A stretch of 64,000 bases of DNA from Eutypella sp. D-1 (taxonomy: Eukaryota > Ascomycota > Sordariomycetes > Xylariales > Diatrypaceae). Location: contig JAJTTP010000014.1 in assembly GCA_023313575.1 (NCBI GenBank), positions 186,001 through 250,000 of the forward strand. Reading direction: 5' to 3'. The position numbers were made by a program, and so were the translations under genes. Shown here in pieces: positions 14,101 through 26,370 of the stretch (positions are counted from its first letter, which is position 1; each line of letters opens with the position of its first letter). The notes under the pieces were generated by a model. It did not search any database. It had not been told where the DNA came from and saw nothing but the letters and a program-made list of their open reading frames with translations.

Positions 14101-14902
14101 ATATCCCGCTATACTTCTCTGGTACCTGGCTGTCCGCCTTGGCTTACCTGGTGTGTATCCGCGACAGTCGAGGAAGAGGAGGGTGAGCAAGAGGAAGGTC
14201 TAGCAGAATTAGAGGCGGAGGGGGGAAAAGGCGTGACAAGAAAGAAGAAGACAGAGAGAAGCAACTATCTTCCTACTACGCGGCCACATACCTCAAAAGC
14301 GTATCTAAGTACGCCGGCCGTCGCCGTGCCTGTTGATAAGTGGCCCTGTAGGTCTGCTTCCATGTCTATCTACATCTCCAACATAATTGCAACCCTCTAT
14401 GTGTAAGGAGGTTGCCGTTCAGAAGTTGTCAGCATTATAGCGACGGCGCCCATCTACATATCCCCTCAGGAAATTCCCATACACGTTACGCTCCCTCTTG
14501 CCCCCCTACAGGTACATATAGACATTCCTAGAACACCACCATTAGATACTACTGTACATGCTATATAGTGCCTGCAGTAGCATAAACCCTCCCCTAGCTC
14601 CTATTTTACTCGGACATCTACCCGAGGTATCTCGCCTATTCCACCATAGAGAGCTCTGGGAACGAAGCGAAGTACTGATACGCCCCCCTTCCCTAACCAG
14701 CCAGATCAGCTTCTCATCCTTTCACCCCTAACCCGCGCAGAGGAACCACCCCTCCAGGACCCGTGGGCATACACCCCTGGTCGGGTAGCGTTCCCTTTGG
14801 AATCCTCGCGCTGACCTCGGGAGGTCCCATCCATCGCATCTGACCACCACCCCTGCCTCAGATCGCGGCCCCATAAAAATTTCAAATTAAAAGCCAAATA
14901 CC

Positions 14903-17900
14903 ATGGCGGAGGCACAGGAAGGAGAGCAGCCACAGGCTCGACCTCAGCCTGAACTAGCTGCTTCTACCGACGCCTCTGTTACCGTTACCGAGAACATTCC
15001 TGCATCTACGCCCTCTACGACTGCTCTACCTGGGCCCGTCGTACCTGGCGCTGCTCCTACCCCCGACGACATCGTTGCCGAGCGGACGGCTCATGCTTCC
15101 CCAAAACCGACGCTTTCGCCCACCGACCAGCACCATCCAAACCACCACCAACAACACGCGCCATCCTCGTTACATTCACAACCTGCTGCTTCTGGGAAAG
15201 ACGACGTGAGAGATCTACGGGAACAGGGGGCGCAGAGTTCACCGCAGGCGATAGCACCGACGATAGCACAGACGACCATCCCTCAGGCCGACGGACTGGC
15301 AGAGGCTCGCGCTGTGCGAGAGGTGTCAATACCGCCGCACTTACCACCAGAGTCAAGATCGCCGCCACCGGAGATAGTCACGGGGTCTGGCCTGGAATCA
15401 CAGGAAGAACACAGACCACAGCCTACCGATGTGGAAGCGGGAGTAGCAGCAGCAGCTCACGAGCAGGTGCAGGGAGAAAAGAAAGAGTATTTGCAAGAGA
15501 AAGCCCAGCAGCAGGATCCCACATCTCAGCAGCGGGAGTCACCGGCCACGAATGACACATTGCATTCAACAACGACACCAACGAGCTTACCGGCAAATGT
15601 ATCGAGCCTTATAACAAGTCCAGCAGCGACAACGACGACAACGACCGGGACAACAGCGATAGCGACAACAGCCACGGCGACGAATGGTGTTGTATCAACT
15701 GGACAAGCCAACGGTCACGTCTCGACATCTACGTCTCCGTCGCCTGCGCCAACGACGATGTCAAATCCTCCGTCTCAGCTGCCGGGGCCCTCACGTCCGC
15801 TTCATCAACAACATACACCGCCGATCAATTACTCCGCCCAGTCCAATTATGGCATAGGGACAGGGACGGGAGCTGGGACGAGCCTGAATAACCAGTACGG
15901 GTACGCCTCCACGGCTGCACAACCGAGTGATATCTACCGATCAGGTGCGAATGTCGCGAATACCTCTATGTCCCTGCCGAGCATGCGCACTTTCGACCCA
16001 GTTCAGCAGGCCCAACCACAGCAGCAGCAGCAGCAGCAACAACATCAACAGCAACAACATAACCACGCGTCTATAGCAAGGCCGCATGCTGTAACTCCGT
16101 CTGCGCTAGGGAATGTAGGCTACTACCAACAGCAACCGACACCACTGACCAGTAACCATGCCTACGGGCTGACCTCCGATGCGATAGGTGGGCATCGGTA
16201 TCCACTGCCCCCTAATGATCCCCGGGCCGTCCTTTCTGGCACCAGACATAAGAAGGTAGGCCGAGAAGTCGTTAGGAATCCTGGCCTTTTCCGAAAATGC
16301 GGGAACGCGCCTACGCTCCTTAACCCTTCAACCCTTAGTCCCATCATCCCCTAAAAACAATAGATCTCCCTCACGCCCTGTTTGTGTACGATCAAGCTAA
16401 TGAGGACGGACTCGTATCTTTCCCGTATAGGAGATCAAGCGACGGACGAAGACTGGATGCTTAACGTGTCGCAAACGACGGATAAAGGTAAAGTACTTTC
16501 CACCAGTTTTGTCCTGCCCCTCTACTCCTCTCCGTATATCTACCTACTTCTTGCTATTCTACTATGAAATAAGTGTTTTGAGAGTGAGAAACAGCGTGTG
16601 CAGTGAGTCTTGGGGATTCTTCATTTATGCTTTTACTTCGGAGGATAGATGCATGTGCATCAAGCTATACGTATACTTGTCAATCAATCAGGTAGCACAG
16701 TGCCTCTGTACCCCTATACGCCCCCTATATCTATCCATACCCCTATCGACGGCCCTATATTCGTCCCTACATCTATATACCTATCTCCTTGCCTGGCGAT
16801 CTCCACAACTTGGAACATACCTCGGTAACCAACCCCCTGATTCCCTTGAAACATGAGAGGACGTTTGGCTGTCTATTCCTGCATTTCGCCTTCAGCTCTT
16901 GTGACCACTGCCTCCACTACCCGAGGCACTCCACACCATTGCCAACCTCACCCTTTCACCCCCTTTTCCTTCGAATCCACCAAAGCACGTTGGCTTCTCC
17001 CACTTGGGCATACCCAGATCCTCAGGTACCTCGGTACTTAGGAAGCACTGATAACTGTTATCAGTTATCAATTATCGGCTATCGTTATCGTGTTATCACA
17101 TGCATCTTGCCTCCTTGCCTCCCAAGGTTCCCATCCACCTTTCAGCCCTACCGCCTGAACACTCGACCTCTCCCTGAAAAGCAGTATCTGGAAACGCGTC
17201 TCGTTGCCACACCTATGATCATTTATTTGACACATTGAAACATGGAAACACACTCTTGAACCTTGGGACATCCCAACCCCTCAGTCCTAATAATTTCATC
17301 AATTTCCCGTTGCACAGGAACCCCTCATTGCACAACACGGCATACCTAAGGTATATCTATATAAGTACCCGATTATGAACCAACCCGTGATTTCCCGGAA
17401 TCCCTTCTATTTAAGCCGCATTTCTCAACCTTCAAGATCATATTTCTAGATTCGTCATAAACTCTCACCTTACCTACCCCACCTCAATTTTCATTCTCTT
17501 ATGAGCTTACCACCGCACTCTCTTATCGCCGCTACTGCCACCACTGCAACTGCAATACACCTAGCGCACCGTACCATCCACCTCATCTACACATTTCCTT
17601 ATACACCCGCTACACTACATCTGTACCTTCTGCATAGGCAGTGTTGACAGCGCCAGTAGTCAATGATTTGTATGAGCGCACATCCCTAACGTCTCCCTTC
17701 GCCTTTGTATTTCTCCCTCTTGATTGCCTCCGTGCTTTATTTCTCTTGCATCATCTTGCTAAATGCTAACTACATGCACCCTCTAGTGTGACGAAACACA
17801 TCCCATTTGCAAGAATTGCCAGAAGTCCAAGCGCGAATGCCTCGGCTACGACCCAATATTTAAACAGACACAAAACCCTACCAACATCCAACCGGCCCCG

Positions 17901-19228
17901 AACCACGCGTACTCCTCCGCACCCGCCGCTGCCGCTGTCTCCACCTCAATCTCTGCTCCCGCCCCCTCTGGCAGCAGCGGTACTGCTCTATCCACGAATC
18001 CTATACCTGGGGGCGCAGGTCCATACACTAATCTCCCTTCTGTCTTGTCCGGCACGTCATCCACTGCCCTAACGAATAATGCGAATCTAATATCTGCAAG
18101 ACAATCGCACACTTCCTCCTCTGCTCTTCTAGGTGAAGGTGGCTATTCTGGAGCCCTGGATACGGTGATACCGGGCACAAATACGTTAGGTTCGTCAACG
18201 CCCTTGTCCTCGCCAGCCAACACTGCCATCCCCGTCTTCCCCATCATCCCTTGTTACTGCCCAGCCTTCGTTGCTACTGTAGATGGATATAAGTTAAGTC
18301 TCTTACACGCTTTTTAGTACGGAAAATGAAAGTCGCCGAACTCGTCACCATGGGGGGCGTCGCTCCACCGCCCCTCGAAGCACCTCTTACGGCGGAGAAA
18401 CTACAGGAGGTGAGAGAGCTGTACGAGCAAGTTTATGCGGTGGGCTTAGAGGCCTTCTTCGAGACCAAGTGGTATACGGGCCCCCAGGGATTGGCTGCCC
18501 TGACCTCTAACACGGGAATCAACGAGACCGTGGCAGGCTTCTTGCAGTCTATGGCCAAGACCAACGCAAACGATATAGCTGGCATGCAGTACTCGGCCAA
18601 TCTCGAGTTTCGCGTTGTTTGGGATTTGGCATCCCTTGTCAATGTGTGCGAGGCCAAGGTGAACAACGGCGACGTACTACCGGGCCCAGAAGATGGGTCT
18701 GAGGCGCGGAATCGGCTCGCGGTCTTCGAGGCGTTACTCTCGGGCGATTTTCTCGATCGGAACCCTCTCATGCCCGTACCTGGCACGCAGGGAGGCGGCG
18801 CGCATCCACCGGGCAATTACCACCAAATTAGGGAATTTCGGTTCTGGTATTTTCTAGCGGAGTTCTTGCGCGTGAAGGACCCGGCCCCAGGCCACGACCA
18901 GATGGACATGAGCGCGACGATAGCGCAGCGGGAGCAGATCCTCGGGCTGGTCCGTGAACTGCTGGACGGCCGCGAGAACCGCGATGTGCTGTACTCCTTC
19001 GCGGTGATCCGGACGCTCTCGCCCAAGTTCACCTCGGACTTCGAGAGCACGCTGCCGCCGCACCTCGACGAGAGCGACCCCAAGAGCAAACTCGCCGTAG
19101 CGCGCAAGTTCATCCAGGACGAGGCCCAAGTCACGGGCGGCACGACCAACGTGGTCCGGCGGTTCTCGGAACTCGCCGTCAGGGCCTTCATCCTGCCAGG
19201 AGGCAACGCGCCCAAGAGAATACGATGA
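14903..19228 (+). CDS. Zn(II)2Cys6 transcription factor, glutamine-rich N-terminus (possibly EBR1-like)
   Basis: Nuclear DNA-binding regulator of about 928 residues. Proposed exons: 14903-16255, 16431-16487, 17787-18252, 18318-19228. Exon 1 encodes about 451 residues of Pro/Ser/Thr/Gln-rich low-complexity sequence with a poly-Gln run (about 16018-16060). The zinc cluster is complete, with spacing C-x2-C-x6-C-x6-C-x2-C-x6-C, but is split: GCLTCRKRRIK is in exon 2 and CDETHPICKNCQKSKREC in exon 3, separated by a 1,299-bp intron. The last exon holds a helical regulatory domain (MKVAELVTMGGVAPPP onward). The exon 3 to 4 join is uncertain: 18253-18317 restores the frame, but its donor (GTTACT) is weak. 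The basic region before the cluster and ECLGYDPIF after it recall the Fusarium hyphal-branching regulator EBR1; this is from memory and tentative. Kozak context at 14903 (ACCATGG) is good. Confidence 0.75.
16488..17786 (+). other. 1.3 kb intron inside the zinc-cluster codons
   Basis: GTAAAG donor after the codon for the Lys preceding the third cysteine; CTCTAG acceptor just before the TGT codon. It is more than ten times longer than typical introns here. It is pyrimidine-rich, with scattered CTATAT and ACCTA runs and an imperfect TTATCA repeat at about 17055-17095. No ORF in it looks real. Confidence 0.75.
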
Positions 19229-19830
19229 GACGCCGAATCTATACGCAGGGAAAACCCCCGCCTACGGCGAGAGCGGTGATCTTCATGATCTATACCGCCA
19301 CCTTCCCGCCCCATTACCACTTGCATATTTAAAACACACCCACTTCTTCCATCTGCTACTACTAGTGTACATCTACTTTTATTATCCACGTCTAACCAAG
19401 CATGCGGCTTCATTGCTTACGAATTTCACGAAATGTTCCCATTTACAAAAAATCATGAATCCCCTCTTTTTGGCGATGTCTGGGGTGTGGTAGTTTTTGA
19501 GGTAGAAGACTTTTTAGCCTCTGTTCTGTTCTGTTCTGTTCTTTTCCTGTAGTAGATACGAACGACCCCTTATAGTTTTTCGGCTTTGGTTTACCAGAGG
19601 AGCCTCCCTTTTGATCCCTTGGACACCGCTTCTGTTTCCTTCAAACTCTCCTCCTTACCCCGGAAAGGAAAGGAGGCGAGACGAGACGATTTACCGCCGG
19701 ATCTTGAGAGGAGAGTGAAAGAGTAACCTATTTTGTTTACGATAGACAAAAAAAGCTTTTGCGGACCCGGACCAGGCCTGGCCTGGCTAGTAGTTATCAC
19801 GGAATGTAAGACGGAACTGCAAGATAAGGC

Positions 19831-19856
19831 ACGGCATGGCATGGCATGGCATGGCA
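19831..19856. repeat. (ATGGC)n short tandem repeat
   Basis: About five consecutive GGCAT/ATGGC units in the 3' flank of the Zn2Cys6 gene. Confidence 0.9.
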
Positions 19857-20120
19857 CGACGGCTAGGAGGAGAGAGGGAAGAGGGAGAGGGAGAGGGAGA
19901 CGTGGGTAATGCGTACTTAATGTCTAAATGCGTGTAATGTATGAATCCAATACATGTCGTGTTCGTGCCGTCTATCTGTCCTATACCTACCTACCTAGGA
20001 ATCATCCATCTAGGGCCGTCTATCTAATATGCCATGTCTACAGGTGTAACTACGGAGGTACGTATATATCTACCTTGCATAAATTGCATGCCTACCATAT
20101 CCGCATACCCGCATGTAAGC

Positions 20121-20147
20121 ATACCTACCTACCTACCTACCTACCTC
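20121..20147. repeat. (CTAC)n short tandem repeat
   Basis: About six to seven CTAC units, an extended form of the TACCTACC motif scattered through the intergenic DNA of this window. Confidence 0.9.
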
Positions 20148-21455
20148 TATGGCCCATCACGGATATCGGTATCTGGGGGGGGAAACACGTATTATTTTTG
20201 TACCGCTTCGGCCATATTACGTCCCTCACTAAGTCCCGAAGGAACCAATCGGCCTAGTTGACAAGGATCTGCCTAAAGAAAGAAAAGGAAAAAAAAAAAA
20301 AAAGTTCCCGAACCCTACCTACTCTACTCTAACTTGTCTAGATACTTCCCTGACTATTGGGGGTATGGTGCCTGGGTATGTACCTCTCTCTAAAAGGAGG
20401 GGAAGAAAAAAAAACTTAAATGATAGCTCCAGGGCTTACATTATAAGTACTAAAGCGGACTAGCTAACTGCTACGGGTGAGATATGTAGTTATCCGCATA
20501 TAGGCTTCGAACTCAGATTCCTTGTTGCTAGCAACTGGGATGCTGCTCCCGACTTGTATATATCTGACATCAGAGTATTGAGGTAGGCATCTCATACAGA
20601 CTTGATGGAATTGTGCGTATTTATCTCTTATAGGTAGGATTAGTTAAAATAGTCGGTCAGTGATGAGGAGGGAGCTTCGGAACTCTTGAAAGCAAATAGA
20701 TAGAGAGAGCGGCGGGTGGGGATTTTACCTCAACTGAGAGGTACGATGCATAACCCGATATATGCATAATATATGATAAGCAAGTACCTCCATCGATCTG
20801 GGTGGAGCGGGTTAGCCCCATCTAGGAACCCCTCCACTCCACTCGACCCCTCAACCCCTCAGTCTCGGGTCTCCCCTTTTTCTATCGGTAAGTAGTAGAA
20901 TCCGAATGCCTTTACTCCTAAGTACCTAAGTAGGTATTTTCCAGTATTCCCGCCTAAGCAGAGAGTGTTCAAGGTACTTAGTCTAGTTATTCAACTACCT
21001 AGCCTCTTTATCTTTTTTCTTTATCTCTCTAAGCTCTCTCTTTCTCTTTTCCTCTCGATCTCTTCTTGTAAACAACCCTCTTCTTCTTCTTCACCTCCTT
21101 CTATACCTTCAATCCCTTCAATCTCAATTTCCTCAACTCCGGTCTGTCCGTTCATTTTTAAAGAGGTACTTGGTCGGCTCTTTTTGGTTTGCAAATCAGT
21201 AGGTACGTATTTTTATATGATCTCTCTCTTGTCTTACTCTGCTACCCTCACGGAGCCATTGGCGATATCCGTGATGACCGAGTCTTTTCGACTTCCATCT
21301 TGTCTTGGCTTCTTATGCACCTGAACTAAGTATATTGGATATGATGCTTCTGGATATACTATGACCTTGTACTTATAATCTATCATCAGTCTCTATTTCT
21401 AACAACATTCATATCAGATATATATCATATATCACATATTATACCCTAAGTCGAC

Positions 21456-22954
21456 ATGTCTGCTCCCGCCTCCAAGTTCAAGGTCGCCGACCTCTCCCTC
21501 GCTGCCTTCGGTCGCAAGGAGATCGAGCTTGCCGAGAATGAGATGCCTGGTCTTATGGCCATCCGTCAGAAGTATGCTGCCGACCAGCCTCTCGCCGGTG
21601 CTCGCATCGCTGGTTGTCTGCACATGACCATCCAGACCGCTGTGCTGATCGAGACCCTGACCGCTCTCGGTGCTGAGGTCACCTGGACTTCCTGCAACAT
21701 CTTCTCCACCCAGGACCACGCCGCTGCCGCTATTGCCGCTGCCGGTGTTCCCGTCTTTGCCTGGAAGGGCGAGACCGAGGAGGAGTACAACTGGTGTCTG
21801 GAGCAGCAGCTGGTTGCCTTCAAGGATGGCAAGAAGCTGAACCTCATTCTCGACGATGGTGGTGACCTGACCACCCTCGTCCACGACAAGTACCCCGAGA
21901 TGCTCAAGGACTGCTATGGTGTCTCCGAGGAGACCACCACGGGTGTTCACCACCTGTACCGGAGGCTGAAGGAGAACAAGCTCTTCACCCCGGCCATCAA
22001 CGTCAATGACAGCGTTACCAAGAGCAAGTTCGACAACCTGTACGGCTGCCGCGAGTCTCTGATCGACGGTATCAAGCGCGCCACCGATGTCATGATTGCT
22101 GGCAAGATCGCTGTCGTCGCCGGCTACGGTGACGTCGGCAAGGGCTGTGTCGCTGCCCTGCACGGCATGGGCGCCCGCGTCCTCGTTACTGAGGTCGACC
22201 CCATCAACGCCCTCCAGGCCGCCATGGCCGGCTTCCAGGTTACCACCATGGAGAAGGCCGCCAAGCTCGGTCAGATCTTCGTTACCACCACCGGCTGCCG
22301 TGACATCCTGACCGGCGAGCACTTCAACGAGATGCCCAACGATGCTATTGTCTGCAGTGAGTATCCAGCCCGTAATTCCATGTTGTGATCGACTCGTTCT
22401 ATGTTTGTTCTGTAGGCTAACCTGGGTACCTACCATCAAGACATCGGCCACTTCGACATTGAGATCGACGTCGCCTGGCTCAAGAAGAACGCCAAGAGCG
22501 TCCAGAACATCAAGCCCCAAGTAGACCGCTACCTGATGGCCAACGGCCGCCACATCATCCTGCTGGCCGAGGGTCGCCTCGTTAACCTGGGCTGTGCCAC
22601 TGGACACTCCTCCTTCGTCATGTCCTGCTCGTTCAGCAACCAGGTCCTTGCCCAGATCATGCTGTACAAGGCCGAGGACAAGGCCTTCGGTGCCAAGTAC
22701 ACCGCTTTCGCCAAGACTGAGAAGCTACCCCTCGGCGTCTACGTCTTGCCCAAGATCCTCGACGAGGAGGTCGCGAAGCTGCACCTGGCGCACTGCAACG
22801 TCGAGCTCACCGCCCTCACCAAGGTCCAGGCTGAGTACCTCGGCCTGGATGTCGTCGGTCCCTTCAAGAGCGACCAGTACGTCTTGACCCTGCACTATGC
22901 TGTTTTTCGTTTCTATGCGCATTCCACTGACTTTCTCGCAGCTACCGATACTAA
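21456..22954 (+). CDS. SAH1: Adenosylhomocysteinase (S-adenosyl-L-homocysteine hydrolase)
   Basis: NAD-dependent cytosolic enzyme that reversibly splits S-adenosylhomocysteine into adenosine and homocysteine, relieving product inhibition of methyltransferases. Exons: 21456-22356, 22441-22876, 22942-22954; introns 22357-22440 (GTGAGT...AAG) and 22877-22941 (GTACGT...CAG). The product is 449 residues, the usual fungal length. Visible hallmarks are the N-terminal substrate-domain block ([17 protein letters not shown]), DDGGDLT, the NAD-binding glycine loop [21 protein letters not shown] after the first intron, and the C-terminal Lys/Tyr tail ending HYRY from a 13-nt last exon. The first acceptor ends in AAG, less common than CAG or TAG, but it is the only one that restores the conserved sequence. 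Strong codon bias (C/G at third positions) and the CT-rich upstream tract suggest high expression. Identification is secure. Confidence 0.97.
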
Positions 22955-24189
22955 GCGTATCTCCCTGTACATAACGCTGCTCCTGTCATCACTCACTAAG
23001 GGATGTACTCCCTGGTGGGCTGGTCTGGGGCCGTCTATAATCTGACTTCGCCCGCTTCACATCTACTTCTTGCCATGCCATGCGTATTCTATGTTTCAAC
23101 AAGCATAATTTCCGCACACAGGTAAATCCACACAAAACAAAACACACACACATACATAACACACACACCAGTGGCGAAGTCTCTCTCTCTCTTTTTCTTT
23201 TATACACTTTTCATGGGTCAAGGGAGCGGAGGCAGTGGACAAAAAGAGGGAACACTTAAAAGATTTTTCAGGGCATTGAGGGAGTCGAGCCGGGCCGGTC
23301 CACAGTTTTCAACAAATAAGGCGTTGGCTTGCTATTTTTATTATTATTATGCATCATGATTCCCCTCATGGCGTTATTTTATCATTGTTGTTGTTACGAT
23401 ACGATACTATTGGGTCCCCTCCCCATACGCGGATGTATGAGGGAAAGGGCGGGACTGAGGAACAGAGACAAACAGAGAGAGGAGAGAGAGAGCGCACGTG
23501 GTGCGACATCCGTCAACCGGATAGAGAGATACTTAGATTTAGGTTTAAGGTTTTTAAGGTTGGTTAACCCTTTTCATTCTCGATATAAGGAACCAAACCA
23601 AAAACAAGTAAAAGAACCACACGAGGAAAAAAAAAGAAGTGGCGAAACTTCCCATACTTGCGCCTTGGAAATGCGTGACCTGACCTGTCTCCCCGACGTA
23701 ATCGTATCTGTAGACTGCAGTTTTGGATTCATTTCCTAATAGAAGTCGTGGCCGAGGCCAAGTCAATTCTGTCCCCCCTTTTCACCGTTACGACTTACAA
23801 AAAAACTTTCGTTTTTAAAAATGACTTTCCTACTAGTGTGCGTGTGTGGGATACTGCCATTCAGTCAATCGCATCTCCGCGTCAGCATTGATAGTTTTTG
23901 GTTCGTCCGCAAGAGGATGGATGAATGATTGGCTGATTATGTACATACCTAAGTATGTGCAGTAATTCCTCGATTCCGCAGGCAGGACAAAGGGAAAGGG
24001 GGTGAGATGGGACGAACCAACAACGTGGAAGCGTACTGTAGGTATGGCGAGGCGAGCCGTGCTTGGGGGTGGCGGGGTCGGTCAGAGCTTCTACTAAGTA
24101 AAGTAATTACAGCCTGCCTTTCATACTTCTTCCTCGGGTAGCGCAGGCACCGTGGTAGTTAGGTGCGTTAGGGAGTCCAGAGATGGATA

Positions 24190-24211
24190 TTCTCTCTCTC
24201 TCTCTCTCTCT
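24190..24211. repeat. (TC)n microsatellite
   Basis: About ten TC dinucleotides in an intergenic position. Confidence 0.9.
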
Positions 24212-24624
24212 TTTAGGTCTGAGAGGAACTCTGGTGCCCCCCCCCTCCCAGGGTGTTTTAGTTGTTATTAATGTTTATGCAGGTAAGTTGAGAAAAATGA
24301 ATGTTCGTGAAGGAGTAGGAGAGGTGGGGAGAGGGGAGGGAGTTATTGCGAGGCACGCAGATTCATGTCTGTGTGCATAGCTCCAAGACTGATGATGGTT
24401 TTACCCGACGGTCTCGACATAGCACCATCCGCTCCTAGATGGAAAAAACCCTACAAAACAAGCCATTACACGCAGTCATGTCCCAGGGATGGCAGTAAAC
24501 GCGAGATCGTTCTTGGAAGTTCAACTTATTTTTGCTCCATTCCTCCGAACCCGGCCCTTCTGACGAGGACGAAACGAAGTCGTGCAGTTTTGTCTCTATG
24601 TATGGTAGGTATGCTCTACCTGTT

Positions 24625-24642
24625 CCCCCCCCCCCCCCCCCC
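24625..24642. repeat. C18 homopolymer
   Basis: Run of about 18 cytosines; its length is prone to sequencing error. Confidence 0.9.
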
Positions 24643-25079
24643 AAACTCCAACTGGAGATGGCTGACTGACTGCTGCTCTCTAATACAGGCAGGCATATAG
24701 TGTTTTGTCCACCCCTCCGAACCGTGAGATCGTGGGAAACAACGGCTAGGTTCGTTCTCTCTAGGCCACATCTGACCAAGTTTCCCCCTTTTATCCCTTG
24801 GTCTCTCTTGCACCCCTCGACCCAACTGTACCTTTCTTCATGGAGACCGCGGAGAGTACTCCTCAGAGTGCTGCCATGAAACTGCGTAGATGCATAGATA
24901 AAAAGCAGCCCTGAGAAACTCCCCCTTCATGAAATTGCCATCGGAGTCCGACCCATGCCTGAAAACCCGTCCTACATTCCCTCAAGATGACTTCCAATTG
25001 CACACAATCACAGACAGCCCCGGAGACTACATAACCCCGCCGAAGGGAGGATATGCACATTGGAAAACGGTACAAAGCC

Positions 25080-26370
25080 CTACTCGGGCAAGAGGTTGCC
25101 CCTGACGGCGAACATCTTGGCGGTGACGGCGGCAGTGAAGCCGTCGACCTGCTTGCTGTACTGCTCGACCTGCTTGGCGTTGAGCATGCCCTCGAGACGG
25201 CTGGGTTCCTGGGGCAGCTTGAATATCCGCTGCCACTCGTCCTCGGGCAGGGGCGCCTGCTTGGCGGCGACGCGGGCGGCGTTCTCGGCCTTGCGCTTGG
25301 TCTGCCAGGCGGTGATCTTGGCCTGCTCGCGCGCCATCTGTCGCTGGTGGTACTGGTGGTTGTTGAGCTCCGTGTAGTGTGACTCGATGCTGTCGAGAAG
25401 GAGGTCGCACGTCTTCTCGAGGAACGGGTCGATCGATAGGTCCAGCGTGTCGACCGATGGATACAGGGGCGGCGCCGGGGCGGTGCCCCTCACTGCGTCC
25501 CGCTCGAGGTCCGACAGCGACGCCGGCAGCGCCACATCCGTCTCCGTTGGGCGCGCGGGAAGCTGGTGCAGGAATGAGGTGAGGAGGTGGGAGTTGTGGA
25601 CGTTGATGGGCAGCTCGGCCAGGATGTCCTTGAAGGACAGCTTGGACTTCTGCAGGCTAGCGGAGGAGGGCATGAGATGTTAGCTTAGCTTAGCTTGAAG
25701 AGAGAAAGCTGAGAGAGAAAGCTGAATAGAAAGACGCTAGGTATTACCTCTCAGTGGTGAACTTGCCCTCCTTGTAGGCGTTCATGAAATTGGGGGTCAG
25801 ACGGAAAGCGCGCAGACTCAGGGCGCCCTGGGAGCTCCGGCTGACGTCGTGAACGAGAGCGATGGTCTTGTCGTTCTCGCGCTGGTAGTGATACTGGTTC
25901 TCGATGAAGCCGATATTCACAAAATTGCCCATAGCAGCGCTCGTATACCAGCCGACGTTGTTGGCGTCGACGTTGACCTCCTTCAGATGGCGGATCATCT
26001 CGTTTTGGTAGACGATGTTGGCCTTCGCACGGGGCGCGGCAGCGGCCAGGGAAGACGCATCGTTCTGGTGGGAGCCCGGGACACTATCGAGGCCGGAGAG
26101 ATCGGCGGTCGGGAATGGGAAGGTATTGGTAATCTCTAGGAGGCCATCGTTATCCATGCCGACGAGGGAGCCGGTGGCGGCTGTGGGAAAACTGGCGGAG
26201 CAGTGCTTGACGATCTTCATGACGACCTGTGGTGGAATGTTTTGTTAGACATTCACACGCTTCTCGTCTTTCATAGTCTTACTATATAAGTAATGAAGGA
26301 ATGAACATACCAGGGCCTCGACCTGGACTGCCTTGAGCGGCGCCTGCTTGGAGGGGTCGGCGGCTGCCAT
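25080..26370 (-). CDS. eIF3h: Eukaryotic translation initiation factor 3 subunit h
   Basis: MPN-domain subunit of eIF3, which promotes 43S preinitiation complex assembly in the cytosol. Exons on the minus strand: 26370-26311, 26226-25748, 25656-25080; introns 26227-26310 (GTATGT...CAG) and 25657-25747 (GTAATA...TAG). The product is 371 residues, normal for fungal eIF3h. The N-terminus ([20 protein letters not shown]) leads into the MPN domain ([21 protein letters not shown]), followed by EITNTFPFP, the VGWYTSA block, and a C-terminal helical part with the conserved LHQLP segment and an Arg/Ala-rich helix. The MPN fold in this subunit lacks a full catalytic JAMM set, as is known for eIF3h. The ATG at 26370 was chosen because exon 1 is exactly 20 in-frame codons and matches the family start. 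Several T-rich ATTCTTTTTT units sit directly upstream (about 26375-26410). Convergent with SAH hydrolase. Confidence 0.95.

Larger units (their letters stand above)
19229..21455. other. Intergenic region between the Zn2Cys6 gene and SAH hydrolase
   Basis: 2.2 kb without a supported gene. It contains an ATGGC pentanucleotide repeat (about 19831-19856), a CTAC tetranucleotide repeat (about 20121-20147), an A run near 20290 and a strong CT-rich tract at about 21000-21125. The CT tract is typical of promoters and leaders of highly expressed fungal genes and probably belongs to the downstream hydrolase. Confidence 0.6.
22955..25079. other. Intergenic region between convergent genes (SAH hydrolase and eIF3h)
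   Basis: 2.1 kb between two 3' ends. No supported gene. It holds a (CA)n-like stretch near 23140-23170, a (TC)n run at 24190-24211 and a C18 homopolymer at 24625-24642. Confidence 0.6.

Noticed and set aside
16789..17238. 149-codon ORF within the large intron
   Set aside because: Pro/His/Leu-rich translation of pyrimidine-rich intron sequence with no family resemblance.
20121..20147. (CTAC)n tract as a telomere-like repeat
   Set aside because: The unit does not match the fungal telomere repeat (TTAGGG/CCCTAA), and the position is internal.
20490..20530. Possible tRNA B-box-like sequence (CTTCGAACTC)
   Set aside because: No matching A-box or cloverleaf arms could be traced around it.
21432..22607. 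391-codon ORF antisense to SAH hydrolase
   Set aside because: The plus strand encodes an unmistakable SAH hydrolase; strong codon bias leaves a long open antisense frame.
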